A stretch of DNA of 64,000 nucleotides from VFJQ01 sp044226525 (GTDB lineage Bacteria > Verrucomicrobiota > Verrucomicrobiia > Chthoniobacterales > Chthoniobacteraceae), in assembly GCA_044226525.1 (NCBI GenBank), contig JBGAGV010000001.1, forward strand, positions 62,001 through 126,000. Reading direction: 5' to 3'. The notes beneath the pieces are model-generated. The model was not told where the DNA came from, ran no database searches, and saw nothing but the letters and a program-made list of their open reading frames with translations. The position numbers and the translations under genes were made by a program. Positions 16,701 through 25,700 of this stretch are shown in pieces; position 1 is the first letter of the stretch; every line of letters starts with the position of its first letter.

Positions 16701-18364
16701 TAATCACCACGACCGGCACGCATCCGTATGTGGGGAGCAATGTCGTGTTCATGGAATTCACCGACGGTTCGGGGAGCGCGACGCCGAGCACGGGGACGTA
16801 TACGGTGCTCTCCAACCCTGCTCCGACAGGCACTACGTTCGCCGTCGCCGCACCCGGCTGGATGGCTGGCACCTATACCTGGAACAACAACAGCACGGTG
16901 ACCATTACCATGAACGGCCATAACTTGCCGGGCGACAATGCTAATGCCTCTCCTGCTCAGGTGCTGGCTCAGGAAAACAAAGGTATCGCTTATTTCGACT
17001 TCACTTCCGGCAGCTTGAACGGAAGCGCGATTGACCAGGCGACGAGCACGACCCTGACTTCGACCGCCTACGATATTGCCAGCGGCGTTGGCAACACGCT
17101 GACGCTTCCTGCCGTCAACGGTAACTACGGCGGCTCTACGTTTACCATTGCGGGACCGGCGGGTGGGGCGGGGCAGACCGGCAATGTGATGATTTCGCGC
17201 TTTGGTGGCACCTATTCCTGCACCGGACGTGCGGGCGTGATCACCATCGATACCGTTTACGGCGGTGCGGGGACGTTCGGCACGATGGCCGACCACGGTT
17301 TGACGGTCGGCAGCAAGGTCTTCATCAACTTCACGAACTCCCGCGATACCACTTCGGGAGTCGAGACTTCGACCCTGAATGATCTGGAATACACCATCAC
17401 GAACGTGCCGGACGCGAACACCTTCACGGTAACCGCGCGTGACGCCACGAATGCCGCGATGAATAGTGACAACCAGGCGGTGGTGTTTCCGTATATTCCG
17501 CAGCCGCTGACGCGCAGCGGGAGCGTAATTATGCGCCAAGGCACGTATCTGATGGACAATACGGATAGCGATCTCGCGCAGACCCCGCTGAACTCGCCCA
17601 CGGTGTTCAACTTCTTCCTGCCGGACTATAAGTTTGCTGGGACGCTGGCTTCGCAGGGAATCACGACTCCCGAGTTCCAATTGACGGCGCAGACTACGGC
17701 CGTGCGTCAGGCGAACTTCATTTATAACGGCATCTTTAATCCGTCGAACAACACGAGCATCGCCGGATTCTATAACTCAAGCATCGGTGGGAACGGCCTC
17801 GCGCTGGTGATGGATTTGAGCCCGTGGTTGGGAAATGCCACCAACTCGGTTCTGGGTGATGGTGCGCAGACCGGCCAGGCTTGGACGAGCAATCAGAATC
17901 TCGATTCACTCATTGATCGAATGGACACCTTGCTCTCCGGCAACCAAGTTGGGGCGACTACGAAAGCGGTAATCAAGAAGTTCCTCTTCCGCCAGATCAC
18001 CATTGGCGCCATCGGCAGCCCAGTCACCATTACCTGCGCTTCGCACGGATTGGTGGCTGGGGATACAGTGGTTATTAGTGGCACCACCGGTGGCACTTTT
18101 AGCGGGGCCTCCACCTCCCTGAACGGCACCTTCCTGGTGGGAGCAAACCCCGCGGCCAACACCTTCACGCTGACGGCGACGAGCAGCCCGTTCACGGCGC
18201 TAAATTGCACCAGCGTCGCCAGTCTGAATACCACCAACGCGAACGCTCACCTCTCGCCCGTGTCCTATAACAACGCGTCGCCTTCCGCGACGGAGAAGGC
18301 CAACCGCCTCCGGGCCATCCTCCATCTCATCCTCACCAGCCCCGACTTCACCATTCAGCGATAA
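10793..18364 (+). CDS. giant secreted DUF1800 protein with PA14, CHRD and FCCH-like modules (paralogue A)
   Basis: About 2523 residues. Order by nucleotide: leader and signal peptide (cleavage near PAIDF, 11010); calcium-binding thrombospondin-3-like loop DDDGDGISNG (11115) and a second (11418); Calx-beta-like segment; PA14 (about 11890-12690); second PA14 split by an insert (13110-14190); Ig-like and third PA14-like region (14200-14940); CHRD (14960-15390); DUF1800 from VRFLSQATFGAN (15455) to the end. Inserts with the GHGL-GD-V-ISG-GTF pattern interrupt these domains. DUF1800 and DUF1501 proteins are near-universal partners in Planctomycetes/Verrucomicrobiota; their role is unknown but extracellular. 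Start: ATG 10793 is preferred to 10913 because paralogue B preserves MKRPxRL and the in-frame distance. Six bases separate its stop codon from the DUF1501 start. Confidence 0.9.
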   Translation: MKRPSRLHAVSAPAGMPFLWREDFRPVPVSLPNLQTAYTNMPSHPARTPRLLNGRAWLFAPVLALLLAAGSAPAIDFNATKGIWKLVYGVTDSQINETGANTGWLSRDDDGDGISNGAEIAAGTNPFNPGSAVKVTSVTADVSNVHLTFPTANKKQYVVQKNSDPTLAPASWAAVVPTVQVTGDGTSKTLDVPRGGSNTFYRVVVQDIDSDGDGVSDWAEVIANLNPNAAETNTGVNDGTYVTAQLALPAEVNITATTPIASEDGPTVGGFTITRTQTMLPITVNLSTTGSTATAGSNYSALPSSIDLPVGTTTIQIPVAPIQNPLVQGSKSVKATLVPPTPGSAGFTVGSHNSATVIINDSTTASGTGLYARYYDTANGTYADVLNFGQTGGTYTYTRNGASPYTGSTITIPFTYNGSPALQVGHLVKIDMTSGSLSGQATWDNVVHTVSAVNPGVSFTVQVSGSGLPASGSGNCNFRIESFPHPPALQRVDSTVNFDWQHGTPNGVTITEVSGLTNRPDNYSDTFETYLVPPTTGAYFFQLDADDKAQVLLDTGSGLVQIVEHNWTTPGSDPVGTFKLSGSVALTANQHYKMRVEHVETTGDARCRLQWKVPGSTSFANIPQANQFTHTQAATYNFTKTTTTSGTATITLAGHGLNNGDLVAIDFSGGNLFTPNASDTAGYSGNYTVSNAAVSTFDVAISGTNLPASQTNQSCLLENRPASTTAGVLNKTYANTSFSNTPGRIGIDAAVTTGNNGIWGAGSPDAVLINPDTFSVRWTGQVQPQFTEEYTFVVQADDSCALWINGQQQVLKMAPSASTGNASYSYDATTGDVTVDYTNLIAAANSFVNGEIVRLDWTNNNLNHNPASPLTYTYNPTTNKIEVDYTNLTTGAANSGANRVAGSYAVGETVEVDPTSGSVSSLSTLPYVIESVSGNKFTIDAGSLNFNPTINVQSIATGVNCTITTATPHNLSVGQQVKITGVSGGTFTPAINDFFTVVSVPSNVAFTVGSNCSVVPTVGTGTIAAGGTITVNDVRNVTISPLSATATTFKVNIGAGRYPNGSTGNVSIDLANKPLKDWVSNGNERYVRIPMVGGVRYDIQLDMWESSSAARCFLSWYSPSQPKQIIPAERLYPSGGTLAPAAYIGSNDASGMVGGTFSQAIPGSNGASVTLGADTPAWLSYNNGAISGTPPSGAAGDYQITVTVTNSTGTSTSVLNLHIDENAGSVVHDRWDGIAGTSVASIPTTTNPSFTENVSALETNASIDNYGERLRGYITAPATGNYYFWIAANSPAELWISNDDDTINAFKRAWVATGNATAQNWSAETSQKSPWLALEQGKKYYFEVLHKAAAGSGDNLAIGWAKPGDATTAPSQVVPGYVLSPYVAPAANSTPGTLYVASLLAQPGAVTNGVGTSTLRLSPDETVAYMRYSYSNLTGPITSQHIHIDPNPGHNDGEIVYDIDNPTQGGTPGDGIITNPADPNYGAYKWTIASHGTYTGPQILEAIKDGKAYINLHTNAYLNGEIRGNYTLANGTRTFSPPSNPASWTDDGNTDAGAVRFLSQATFGANTADIAALKGLIATGGDGAPAVNRPASRYETWIDQQFAKSATHHLPEVLAREIADVFGPFDVKVCFDTWWKTSMTADDQLRQRVAFALSQIHVVSGQGPLEDNSRAIADHYDTLADNAFGNFRDVLVGTTLTPAMGRYLDMLGNDKPDLAIGRSPNENYAREIKQLFSIGLYRMWPDGTLMLSQQDAPIDTYTQREIVGLAHVFTGWYYGYDGDYRTAMNATADWTRPMREVPARHFTGTKRLLNNEVFPGLPTLNGQTLDPYATHTSNQYTDPVYEALPAQELSAAHDMLFNHPNTGPFICRQLIQRMVTSNPSRDYLYRVVQKFNDNGLGVRGDMQAVIKAILLDYEARSTAMLSIPAYGKQREPIMRVAQAARALRPANAFGPISYSQTPAMINTSGVPYILITTTGTHPYVGSNVVFMEFTDGSGSATPSTGTYTVLSNPAPTGTTFAVAAPGWMAGTYTWNNNSTVTITMNGHNLPGDNANASPAQVLAQENKGIAYFDFTSGSLNGSAIDQATSTTLTSTAYDIASGVGNTLTLPAVNGNYGGSTFTIAGPAGGAGQTGNVMISRFGGTYSCTGRAGVITIDTVYGGAGTFGTMADHGLTVGSKVFINFTNSRDTTSGVETSTLNDLEYTITNVPDANTFTVTARDATNAAMNSDNQAVVFPYIPQPLTRSGSVIMRQGTYLMDNTDSDLAQTPLNSPTVFNFFLPDYKFAGTLASQGITTPEFQLTAQTTAVRQANFIYNGIFNPSNNTSIAGFYNSSIGGNGLALVMDLSPWLGNATNSVLGDGAQTGQAWTSNQNLDSLIDRMDTLLSGNQVGATTKAVIKKFLFRQITIGAIGSPVTITCASHGLVAGDTVVISGTTGGTFSGASTSLNGTFLVGANPAANTFTLTATSSPFTALNCTSVASLNTTNANAHLSPVSYNNASPSATEKANRLRAILHLILTSPDFTIQR

Positions 18365-18369
18365 ATCCT

Positions 18370-19965
18370 ATGCGCGACGCCAAACATCCCAACCTCACCG
18401 GCCGCCGGGATTTCTTCCGGCAGGCTTCCTGCGCAGCTGTCGGCACCTGGGCCCTGGCGAGCACCATCCGTGATCTGCGGATGGTCAATGCTGCGATGGC
18501 CTTCAATACGCCGACCGATTACAAGGCGCTGGTCTGCATCTTCCTGAGCGGCGGCAATGACTCGAACAACTGGATCGTCCCCACCGATTCGACCACGTTC
18601 GACCAATACACCGCCATCCGCGGCAACCTCGCGCTGCCGTCGGATTCGCTGCTCCCGCTCTACTCGACGGGCACAACTCCTTACACGGACGCCCAAGGCC
18701 ACAGTTACGGTTTCCATCCGAGTTGCCCGGAACTGCAGACGCTCTTCAACGAGGACAAACTCGCTATCCTCATGAACGTCGGCACGCTCGTGCGTCCGAC
18801 GACGAGGGCGCAATACACCGGCTCGAACTCCAAGTTTTACCAGCCTCCGCAGCTCTTTTCGCACAGTGATCAGGTGACGCAGTGGCAGACGTCGATTCCG
18901 GATCAGCCGCCGACGACGGGCTGGGGCGGACGACTGGCGGACCTGACGAATTCGCTCTCCAACCCGGCGGGGAATATCTCCATGTCCGTCTCGCTCAACG
19001 GCGCGAACACTTTCGAGGTGGGCAATCTGATCTCGCAATATCACGTCTCTACCGCGGGGGCCGTCGTGCTCAGCGGCAACTTGATGACGAGCAACGCTTC
19101 GCGAGTCCGCGCCATGAAAAACATCCTCGGTCTCTCGAACACGAACCTGCAGCGCACCGCCTACGCCGATGTGCTCAACGACGCGATCGTGACGGGCGAT
19201 GCGCTGAATACGAACATCGGTGGAACGCTCGATCCGACCGATTCGCCGAATAGCTACACCAACCAGTTAGCGGGCAACCCGTGGCGCTGGAATACCGGCT
19301 TGAACGGAATTTATACGGTTACGGCGCCCGCGTCGGCACCGGCAACTCCTCCGTCGGTCGGAGCCCTGTGGCCGACTGGGACCAATGGCGGTTTCCCGAA
19401 TACCAGCCTCGGCACCCAGTTGAAGATGGTCGCTCGACTCATTGCAGCCCGCGGCCCGTCGCAGTTCAACATGAACCGCCAGATCTTCTTCTGCTCGGTC
19501 GGTGGCTACGACACCCACACTTCGCAGGTTTCCGTCAATGGCACCGATGCGCCGACCGATGCGCGCGGCGCGCACTACAAGCTGCTGGATGAAGTCAGCG
19601 CCTGCATGTTCGCCTTCACGCGAGCCATGGAGCAGCTCGGCATCTCGGACAAGGTGACCGCCTTCACCGCGAGCGACTTCGCCCGCACGCTGCCGACCAA
19701 CAGCCAGGGCAGCGACCACGGCTGGGGCGGGCATCACATCATTGCAGGCGGAGCGGTCAAAGGCGGCGCCGTCTATGGCAAGCTGCCGACCTTTGCGATC
19801 AATGGCCCGGACGATACCGGCTTGGGTCGCTGGATTCCCACGCTCGCGGTCGATCAATATTCGGCCACGCTCGCGAAATGGTTCGGCCTCGATAACAACG
19901 ATCTGACCAACGTGTTCCCGAACCTGGGCCGGTTCGATACGTCGGACCTTGGTTTCATGCTGTAG
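18370..19965 (+). CDS. DUF1501 protein (paralogue A)
   Basis: 531 residues. The N-terminus GRRDFFRQASCAAVGTWALAS is a Tat-type signal (twin Arg, then a hydrophobic stretch), so it is exported folded. The body shows DUF1501 marks: YKALVCIFLSGGNDSNNW, LFSHSDQVTQWQTS, GWGGRLADL, FCSVGGYDTHTSQ, TAFTASDFARTL and SDHGWGGHH. The fold is related to alkaline phosphatase/sulfatase enzymes, but the reaction is unknown. It follows the DUF1800 gene by 5 bases, which indicates an operon, and is about 60% similar by eye to 29430-31034. Confidence 0.93.
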   Translation: MRDAKHPNLTGRRDFFRQASCAAVGTWALASTIRDLRMVNAAMAFNTPTDYKALVCIFLSGGNDSNNWIVPTDSTTFDQYTAIRGNLALPSDSLLPLYSTGTTPYTDAQGHSYGFHPSCPELQTLFNEDKLAILMNVGTLVRPTTRAQYTGSNSKFYQPPQLFSHSDQVTQWQTSIPDQPPTTGWGGRLADLTNSLSNPAGNISMSVSLNGANTFEVGNLISQYHVSTAGAVVLSGNLMTSNASRVRAMKNILGLSNTNLQRTAYADVLNDAIVTGDALNTNIGGTLDPTDSPNSYTNQLAGNPWRWNTGLNGIYTVTAPASAPATPPSVGALWPTGTNGGFPNTSLGTQLKMVARLIAARGPSQFNMNRQIFFCSVGGYDTHTSQVSVNGTDAPTDARGAHYKLLDEVSACMFAFTRAMEQLGISDKVTAFTASDFARTLPTNSQGSDHGWGGHHIIAGGAVKGGAVYGKLPTFAINGPDDTGLGRWIPTLAVDQYSATLAKWFGLDNNDLTNVFPNLGRFDTSDLGFML

Positions 19966-20055
19966 CGAGCGGCCTGGGTGGCGCTGCTGCCGCTGCCTCT
20001 CCGCGGAGCGATTTGCCACGGCCGACTCCTTCGCGGATCGTTCGAGCGAACTCGT

Positions 20056-20706
20056 ATGAAGCTGCGTCTCTTTTTTGCGCTGATCGCCGTGGTGCTCGCG
20101 GCTGCCGCCTATCTGTGGCTGGCGCCCCTTGGCGGCGTCCCGACGGTGGTGTCGCTGCGATCCTCTCCGCCTCCGGCAGTTTCAGATCGGCCTTCGTCGA
20201 GCGTGTCCCCTTCGTTGTCGTCCAGACAGGGCTCGCGTCCCGCCACGCCCGAACTGGGTGTGCCGCCCGAACCAGCGCAGACGAGCAGTGCGGTCATGGC
20301 GGGGCAACCGCTGGTCCGATCCACCCCGGCTCCCACGCCTCGACCTGCTGCCAAGCCTGCGGCCTCTGTCGCGGCCGCGCCGCCTTCGGCCGCGTCGAAA
20401 CAGGCCATCGCCGATGAAAAGCAGGATCTCGAAAATGTCCGCATGATGTTGGGCCACTATCGCACCCGGATGGGCGAAAACCCGGTCGGCTCGAATGCGG
20501 AGATCATGAAAAAAGTGATGGGTGACAACCCGGTTGGCGCGCGGTTGGGCCCGCCGGAAGGGCAGTCGATCAATGCCGAGGGCGAACTGGTGGATCGCTG
20601 GGGCACGCCGTATTTCTTTCACCAACTCGCGGCCGATAAAATGGAAGTTCGCTCCGCCGGTCCGGACAAGAAGATGTGGACTTCGGACGACGTAATCACC
20701 AAGTGA
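20056..20706 (+). CDS. membrane-anchored protein with GspG-like C-terminal domain (paralogue A)
   Basis: 216 residues from MKLRLFFALIAVVLAAAAYLW: one N-terminal membrane helix, then a long Pro/Ser/Ala-rich linker (about 30-120), a helical segment (DEKQDLENVRMMLGHYRTRMGENP), and a tail LVDRWGTPYFFHQL...VRSAGPDKKMWTSDDVITK. That tail has the order of the major pseudopilin GspG C-terminus (DPWGxPY ... SxGxDgxxGTxDDI), which binds calcium in GspG. No prepilin leader is present. It is the third gene of the DUF1800-DUF1501 operon. Its stop at 20704-20706 abuts the stop of the opposite gene at 20707. Confidence 0.75.
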   Translation: MKLRLFFALIAVVLAAAAYLWLAPLGGVPTVVSLRSSPPPAVSDRPSSSVSPSLSSRQGSRPATPELGVPPEPAQTSSAVMAGQPLVRSTPAPTPRPAAKPAASVAAAPPSAASKQAIADEKQDLENVRMMLGHYRTRMGENPVGSNAEIMKKVMGDNPVGARLGPPEGQSINAEGELVDRWGTPYFFHQLAADKMEVRSAGPDKKMWTSDDVITK

Positions 20707-21987
20707 TCACGGCGCGACGTTCAGGTTGAACGGAGCGAGGATCGTCTTGCCTCCGATCTGGACCTGACAGTAGAGCCGCACGAAGCCGGGCTTGGGTGGG
20801 AAAAATTGGAAGGTCATCCCGGGGCCGCCGCGCGCAGCGGGATTGAGAATATCGCCGCCCGCCGGGTGCAGATGGACGACGGTTTCGTAGTCGCCGTAAA
20901 AAGCGACGAGATGGGCAAACGCGTTCATCACGGGTTCGAGCGTCTTCAGCGGCTGGCCGGCCGAATCCGTCACGGTGATGAAGATGGCGCGCGTCTTCCC
21001 GGCGGAGAGCGGAATGTGATTTCCCTGGTTGAGCGCGAGCTCGAAGTGGAACGCCTCCGCCTCGGCGGTGAATCGATTCTCGGTATCTCCCAGCGCCGCC
21101 GGCGGTGCGGGCGAAGGGAGATCGGTATAAGGCAGTTCCTGCATACCCGTCGTGTATGGGATGATGTTGGCCCAGATGCGATAGGGCGCCGTTCTGGCCG
21201 GGGTGAAGGAAAAGACGTATTCACCCGGCGTCCCGGTTTCGACAGGATTCTCGTGGTGATAGTCGCTCAGGGAGGGATCTTCGAGGAGCAGGTGAATCGG
21301 CTTGGTGTGCGTCACGGCCAGGTCGCTGACGAGCACGGGCGATTGGTCGCGACGCGCGAGCCGCACTTTGACTTCGACCTTTTTTCCCGCCTCAATCGGA
21401 CCGCTGGCCGTAGCCGTCAGCACCGTCGTCGGCTCTCCGGGCACGGTGTAGATGAAGCTGTAGGGAATCCGGCGAGGAAAAAGCCGCAGGCCGCATTTGT
21501 CGCAGGTTGCGCCCGGTTCCCTCGAAAGGAAATCCGGGTGCACCGGGCAGGCGTAAATTTCCGCCTGGACGATCTTTGGGTCGTAGCGCCGGGCGAGTTC
21601 GTCGAGGATCGCCTTGAGGGATTTAAAGCCGTCCTCGGTCGCGGTCTGGCTTCTCTGGTTACTGGTGAGCGCGATGGCATTGATCCAGCCGAGCGCGCGG
21701 GTTGCTTCCTTCGGAATGACCGCGATGTCGGGTCCATTCGTCAGGCGGCCGAGCGTGCGCAGGGAAGGGGCTAGCAGGGAAATCTGCTCGATGACCTCTT
21801 CGAGCCGATGCTCCTGGATCAAACGATCCACGTTGGCCGTGGCGAGCCGAATCACGTTCCACGCTTCGGGGATCGACTGGGGGTTGAGAACATTGGGCGG
21901 GACCGGGACATCGGCTACACCAGTGCGGGGCAGGCTGAGGGTGCAGAGCAGGATGATGGTCAGAAGGAGCAGGCGGGGGGCGGTCAC
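20707..21987 (-). CDS. secreted heavy-metal-binding-domain (HMBD) protein (copy 1)
   Basis: 426 residues from a GTG at 21987 (VTAPRLLLLTIILLCTL), giving a clean signal peptide; the second copy at 41960 also starts with GTG at the same place. The middle has CPVHP and then CDKCG about 17 residues later, the Cys/His pattern of heavy-metal-binding domains found in CusB/CopA-type copper proteins. Around it are beta-rich segments with HTKPIHLLLEDPSLSDYHHENP and a C-terminal FAHLVAFYGDYETVVHLHPAGG that may add His ligands. Inference: periplasmic metal-binding protein. It lies downstream of the small secreted protein 22055-22561. Confidence 0.8.
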   Translation of the reverse strand: MTAPRLLLLTIILLCTLSLPRTGVADVPVPPNVLNPQSIPEAWNVIRLATANVDRLIQEHRLEEVIEQISLLAPSLRTLGRLTNGPDIAVIPKEATRALGWINAIALTSNQRSQTATEDGFKSLKAILDELARRYDPKIVQAEIYACPVHPDFLSREPGATCDKCGLRLFPRRIPYSFIYTVPGEPTTVLTATASGPIEAGKKVEVKVRLARRDQSPVLVSDLAVTHTKPIHLLLEDPSLSDYHHENPVETGTPGEYVFSFTPARTAPYRIWANIIPYTTGMQELPYTDLPSPAPPAALGDTENRFTAEAEAFHFELALNQGNHIPLSAGKTRAIFITVTDSAGQPLKTLEPVMNAFAHLVAFYGDYETVVHLHPAGGDILNPAARGGPGMTFQFFPPKPGFVRLYCQVQIGGKTILAPFNLNVAP

Positions 21988-22054
21988 GGAGCAGGGCAGT
22001 CGAGGAGGAAAGAGGGGGAATGACTCGGGGGAAGTCGCGGCTGGGGATAGCGAG

Positions 22055-22561
22055 TTACTTGACCGGAATCGGCTGGACGCGCGCCCGCCCACCACGGACG
22101 GCTGTGGCACCCGGATTGAACAACGAAGCAGGGCGTGGAGCCGCGACAGAGTCGGGCAGGAACGCAGCCCGATCCATGGTGACCTGCCGACACTCCCCAT
22201 CCTTTTTCACGGAAGCCTTCGTTTGGCGCGGATCGGGGGACCACTCCAGCTTGAGCAACTCGTAGCCGTCCTTTGGTTCGCCATCGACGAGTTGAATGAT
22301 CCGTCCCGCCTGCGTCCGGTCGCGGAGGACCACCCAATCGTGATCAATGCCGCCTCGCTGAATTCTCGCTGCGCTGGCGATGTAAAGATTTTGCTCCCAA
22401 GGCTCGCGCGGCTCGAGTTTTACCGGCGCGGTGCTCAAGGCAAAAGGCGCCTCGGCGCGCAACCGGGTGTAGCGCTCGCCGGGGAGACGATCCGGGGTGG
22501 CGGCGACAAGCACGGAAGCGACACACGTCGCACTGAGGACGGCAAGCAGGCGCGGGGTCAT
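22055..22561 (-). CDS. small secreted protein, paralogue of 41109-41825
   Basis: 168 residues from MTPRLLAVLSATCVASVLVA, a signal peptide ending near AATPDRLPGERYTRLR. The core PWEQNLYIASAARIQRGGIDHDWVVLRDRTQAGRIIQLV and the tail match 41109-41825 closely, but the Pro-rich end is shorter. I recognise no family. In both copies this gene stands immediately upstream of an HMBD protein gene, here with a 67-bp gap. In copy 2 it terminates a pseudopilin/secretion operon, so a role as a secretion-system accessory protein is plausible but unproven. Confidence 0.75.
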   Translation of the reverse strand: MTPRLLAVLSATCVASVLVAATPDRLPGERYTRLRAEAPFALSTAPVKLEPREPWEQNLYIASAARIQRGGIDHDWVVLRDRTQAGRIIQLVDGEPKDGYELLKLEWSPDPRQTKASVKKDGECRQVTMDRAAFLPDSVAAPRPASLFNPGATAVRGGRARVQPIPVK

Positions 22562-22792
22562 GGCGGGAAAGAATCCTGTTTCCACCGAGGCGTCAATTCA
22601 GCGGTGCCGAAAGGAGATCTGCCTGGCGCTGTTTCGCCACGAAAAATGTGGCGGAAGCCACTCTCGGCCCGAAGTGTTTCTGGGGTTGAAAAAGCATTGC
22701 CACGGTGCATGCCCCATGCTTGTGTCCTAAACCTAATCGGTCGGGAACCAGCTATTTCCGACTTCCTCCCTTGTCAGTCCCTCACCAGCCTT
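22562..22792. other. upstream region of the second DUF1800 operon
   Basis: It contains the inverted repeat CGCCAC-N7-GTGGCG (22635-22653) and GCATG-ccc-CATGC (22707-22719). Either could be regulatory for the divergent genes. A GTGGCG also occurs upstream of operon A near 10664. Confidence 0.35.
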
Positions 22793-25700
22793 ATGAAACG
22801 TCCCCAGCGTCTCACCCATCCGGCCTTTTCGCGCGCCTTCACGGCGTCGCGTGACGGAGGGGGCAGCTGCACTTCTTCGTTCCGCAACCTCAACGTTACC
22901 CACACGAACATGTTCTTTCCTCCTGCACGTTTGTTCCGCTCGCTGAGCGGCTTTGCTTCCCTGTTCGTTTTCATCCTGCTCTTCGGCGCGCGACCCGTCT
23001 CCGCGATCGACTTTGCGACGGACAAGACCGTTTGGAAAATGCTCTACGGCGTGAAGGAATCGCAGATCAATGAGACCGGTGCCGATGTCGGCTGGTTGGG
23101 CCGCGACGACGACGGCGACGGCATTTCGAACGGCGTGGAAATCGCCGCAGGCACCAACCCCTTCAACCCAGGCTCGGCGATCAAGGTCACCAGCATCACG
23201 GCTGACGCGTCGAACGTCTATCTGACGTTCCCGACGATGAACAAAAAGCAATACGTCGCGCAGCAAAACGCCGACCTCACCAATGCGGCCGGTTGGGCGG
23301 CGGTGGTGCCGACCGTGCAGGTGATGGGCGACGGGACTTCGAAAACTCTCACCGTGCCGCGCAGTGGCTCGAATGTTTTCTACCGCGTCGTGGTGCAGGA
23401 TATCGATACCGACGGGGATGGCATGAGCGACTGGGCGGAAACCGTCGCCGGCTACAATCCGAACAGCAACATGACCAACGGCAGCACCCTCGACGGGACC
23501 GCGCTGCCGAACGCTCTTTCCGAGTCGAACGTGATCACGGTCAGCGTGGCGAAGGCGAATGCGACGCAGCCGCTCAATGGGGAGCCCGCGCTGGAAACGG
23601 GCTCGATCGTGGTCACCCGCACTGGTCCGCTGAAGTTTGCCTCCATCACCGTGCCGCTCCAGAAACTCGGCAGCGCCGTCGAAGGAGTCGATTACGACAG
23701 CCTGCCCAACTCGATCACCTTCACCGCGCAACCTCCGGCGGGCTATGCCGGCGGCCAGAATCAATACGTGTTGACGGTGAATCCGCGCGCCAACGGCGGT
23801 CGGCGCACGAATGTCACCACCACGGTGAAGGTCGTGCCCGGCGGCGGCTATACGGTGGCCGGTTCGGATCGCGGCAGTGTTGTGATCAATCCCGCCGATC
23901 TTCAGGATGGCACCGGCCTGACCGGGAAATATTTCAACCAGGCCGACCCGACCTACACGCCTGCGCAGACGAATATCTTCGCCGGCACTCCCAACTTTAC
24001 CCGGATCGACGGCCCGATCGATTTCCCGAATGCCATCGCCAGCGTGGCCGTGGGAAATCCTTGTGTGGTTACCACGGCGCGTCCGCATGAGATTCCCGTG
24101 AACGGCTTTGCGACGATCGTCATCAGCGGCGTGACGGGTGGCACCTTTACCGGCGGCGGCACCTCGATCAATACGACGCTGCGCGCCAACTCGATCGGGC
24201 CCAACACCTTTACCCTCGCCACGACTGGAAACGTGGATATCAACTGCACGGTGGCGCCGACTTCGGTGGCCTCTTCGATTCTCAACGGCACGAATGGCTG
24301 GAGCAGCCTGGATGGTCCCGTCGGCATGACGGGCGCCTCCGGCGGGTTCTGGTCGGTTCGCTGGACCGGTCAGGTCGTGCCGAAGTATTCGGAGACTTAT
24401 TACTTCGATGTCCGCAGCACCGATGGCGCCGTGTTGAAGGTGAATGGTCAGACCCTGGTGGATCGCTGGTCGCAGGGCCTCGCGGAATTTGCCAACTCGA
24501 TCACGTTAAAGGCGGGCATTCCCTACGACATCCAGCTCGATTACTGGAACGCCGGCCACACCGCCGAGGCGCGCCTCTACTGGTGGAGCACGAGCCAGGT
24601 GAAGGAAGTCATTCCCAAGAGCCGCCTCTATCCGGAGCCGGTCCAGTCGGACAAGGTTACTGCCATCATCTCGTCGCTCGACGCGGTGGGGTATGTCGGC
24701 GTGCCGTTTGCCTATCGGGTCGCGGCCCCCAATATCGGCGGCACCACGACGTTTAGCCTCGATGCGGAAAGCGCGCCGCTTCCGGCCGGGTTGAGCATTT
24801 CCAACAGCGGGGTGATCAGTGGCACGCCCACGGCGGAGGGCGTTTATAATGTGGCCATCAATTCCTACAACGGTGCGACGCAGAACGCCTCCACCAACAA
24901 AGGAAGTTCAGTCGTCACGATCACCATCTTCCCGGCGGGTGGCGTCACTCGCGAAACCTTGTCCGCCGCGGGCAATGTGCTGACGTCGGATACGATCGCC
25001 GCGTTCGACGATGACACAGATTATGCGAGTAATACCTCGCGCCGCCTGCGGGGCTATTTCGTGCCGCCGAAGACCGGTAACTATTACTTCTGGCTCGCGG
25101 CGAATAACACCGCGGAACTTTGGATCGGGACGGACGCCGAGTATCTCAGCCGGGTTCGCCGCGCCAAGGTCACTGCCAGCACCGGCAATAAGATCTGGAA
25201 TACCTCCACGACTCAACAAACTCCCTGGCTCGCGTTCGTTGCGGGCAAAAAGTATTACATCGAAGTGCTCCAAAACACCGGGGCGGATAGCGATGACTAT
25301 GTGAATGTCGGCTGGGTTCAGGACGATATTGGCACGATCCCCTCAACCGTGCAGGCGCCGAATCCCACGGGAGCCAAACCGCTCATTCCTAATGGAGGCG
25401 GCACGCTCGCCGGTTATCCGCTGAGCGGCACCGTGCCGGGTTATGTTTTCCAGCCCTACGATTATCCCTCGGTCACGGCGCCCGATGGCACGCTCTACTC
25501 CGCCAATCTCGGTCCGCAGGGGGCTGCCACGACGAACGCGAGCGGTTCGGCCAATCTGCGCCTCAATGCCGCCGGCACGCAGGCGGTGCTGCATTTCGCT
25601 TACCAGAATCTCGGCTCGCCGCGCACCGCTTATCACCTGCACGTCGATGCGTTCGGTTCGCATCCGCAGGGCGAAATCATCTTCGATATCGACGATGCCG

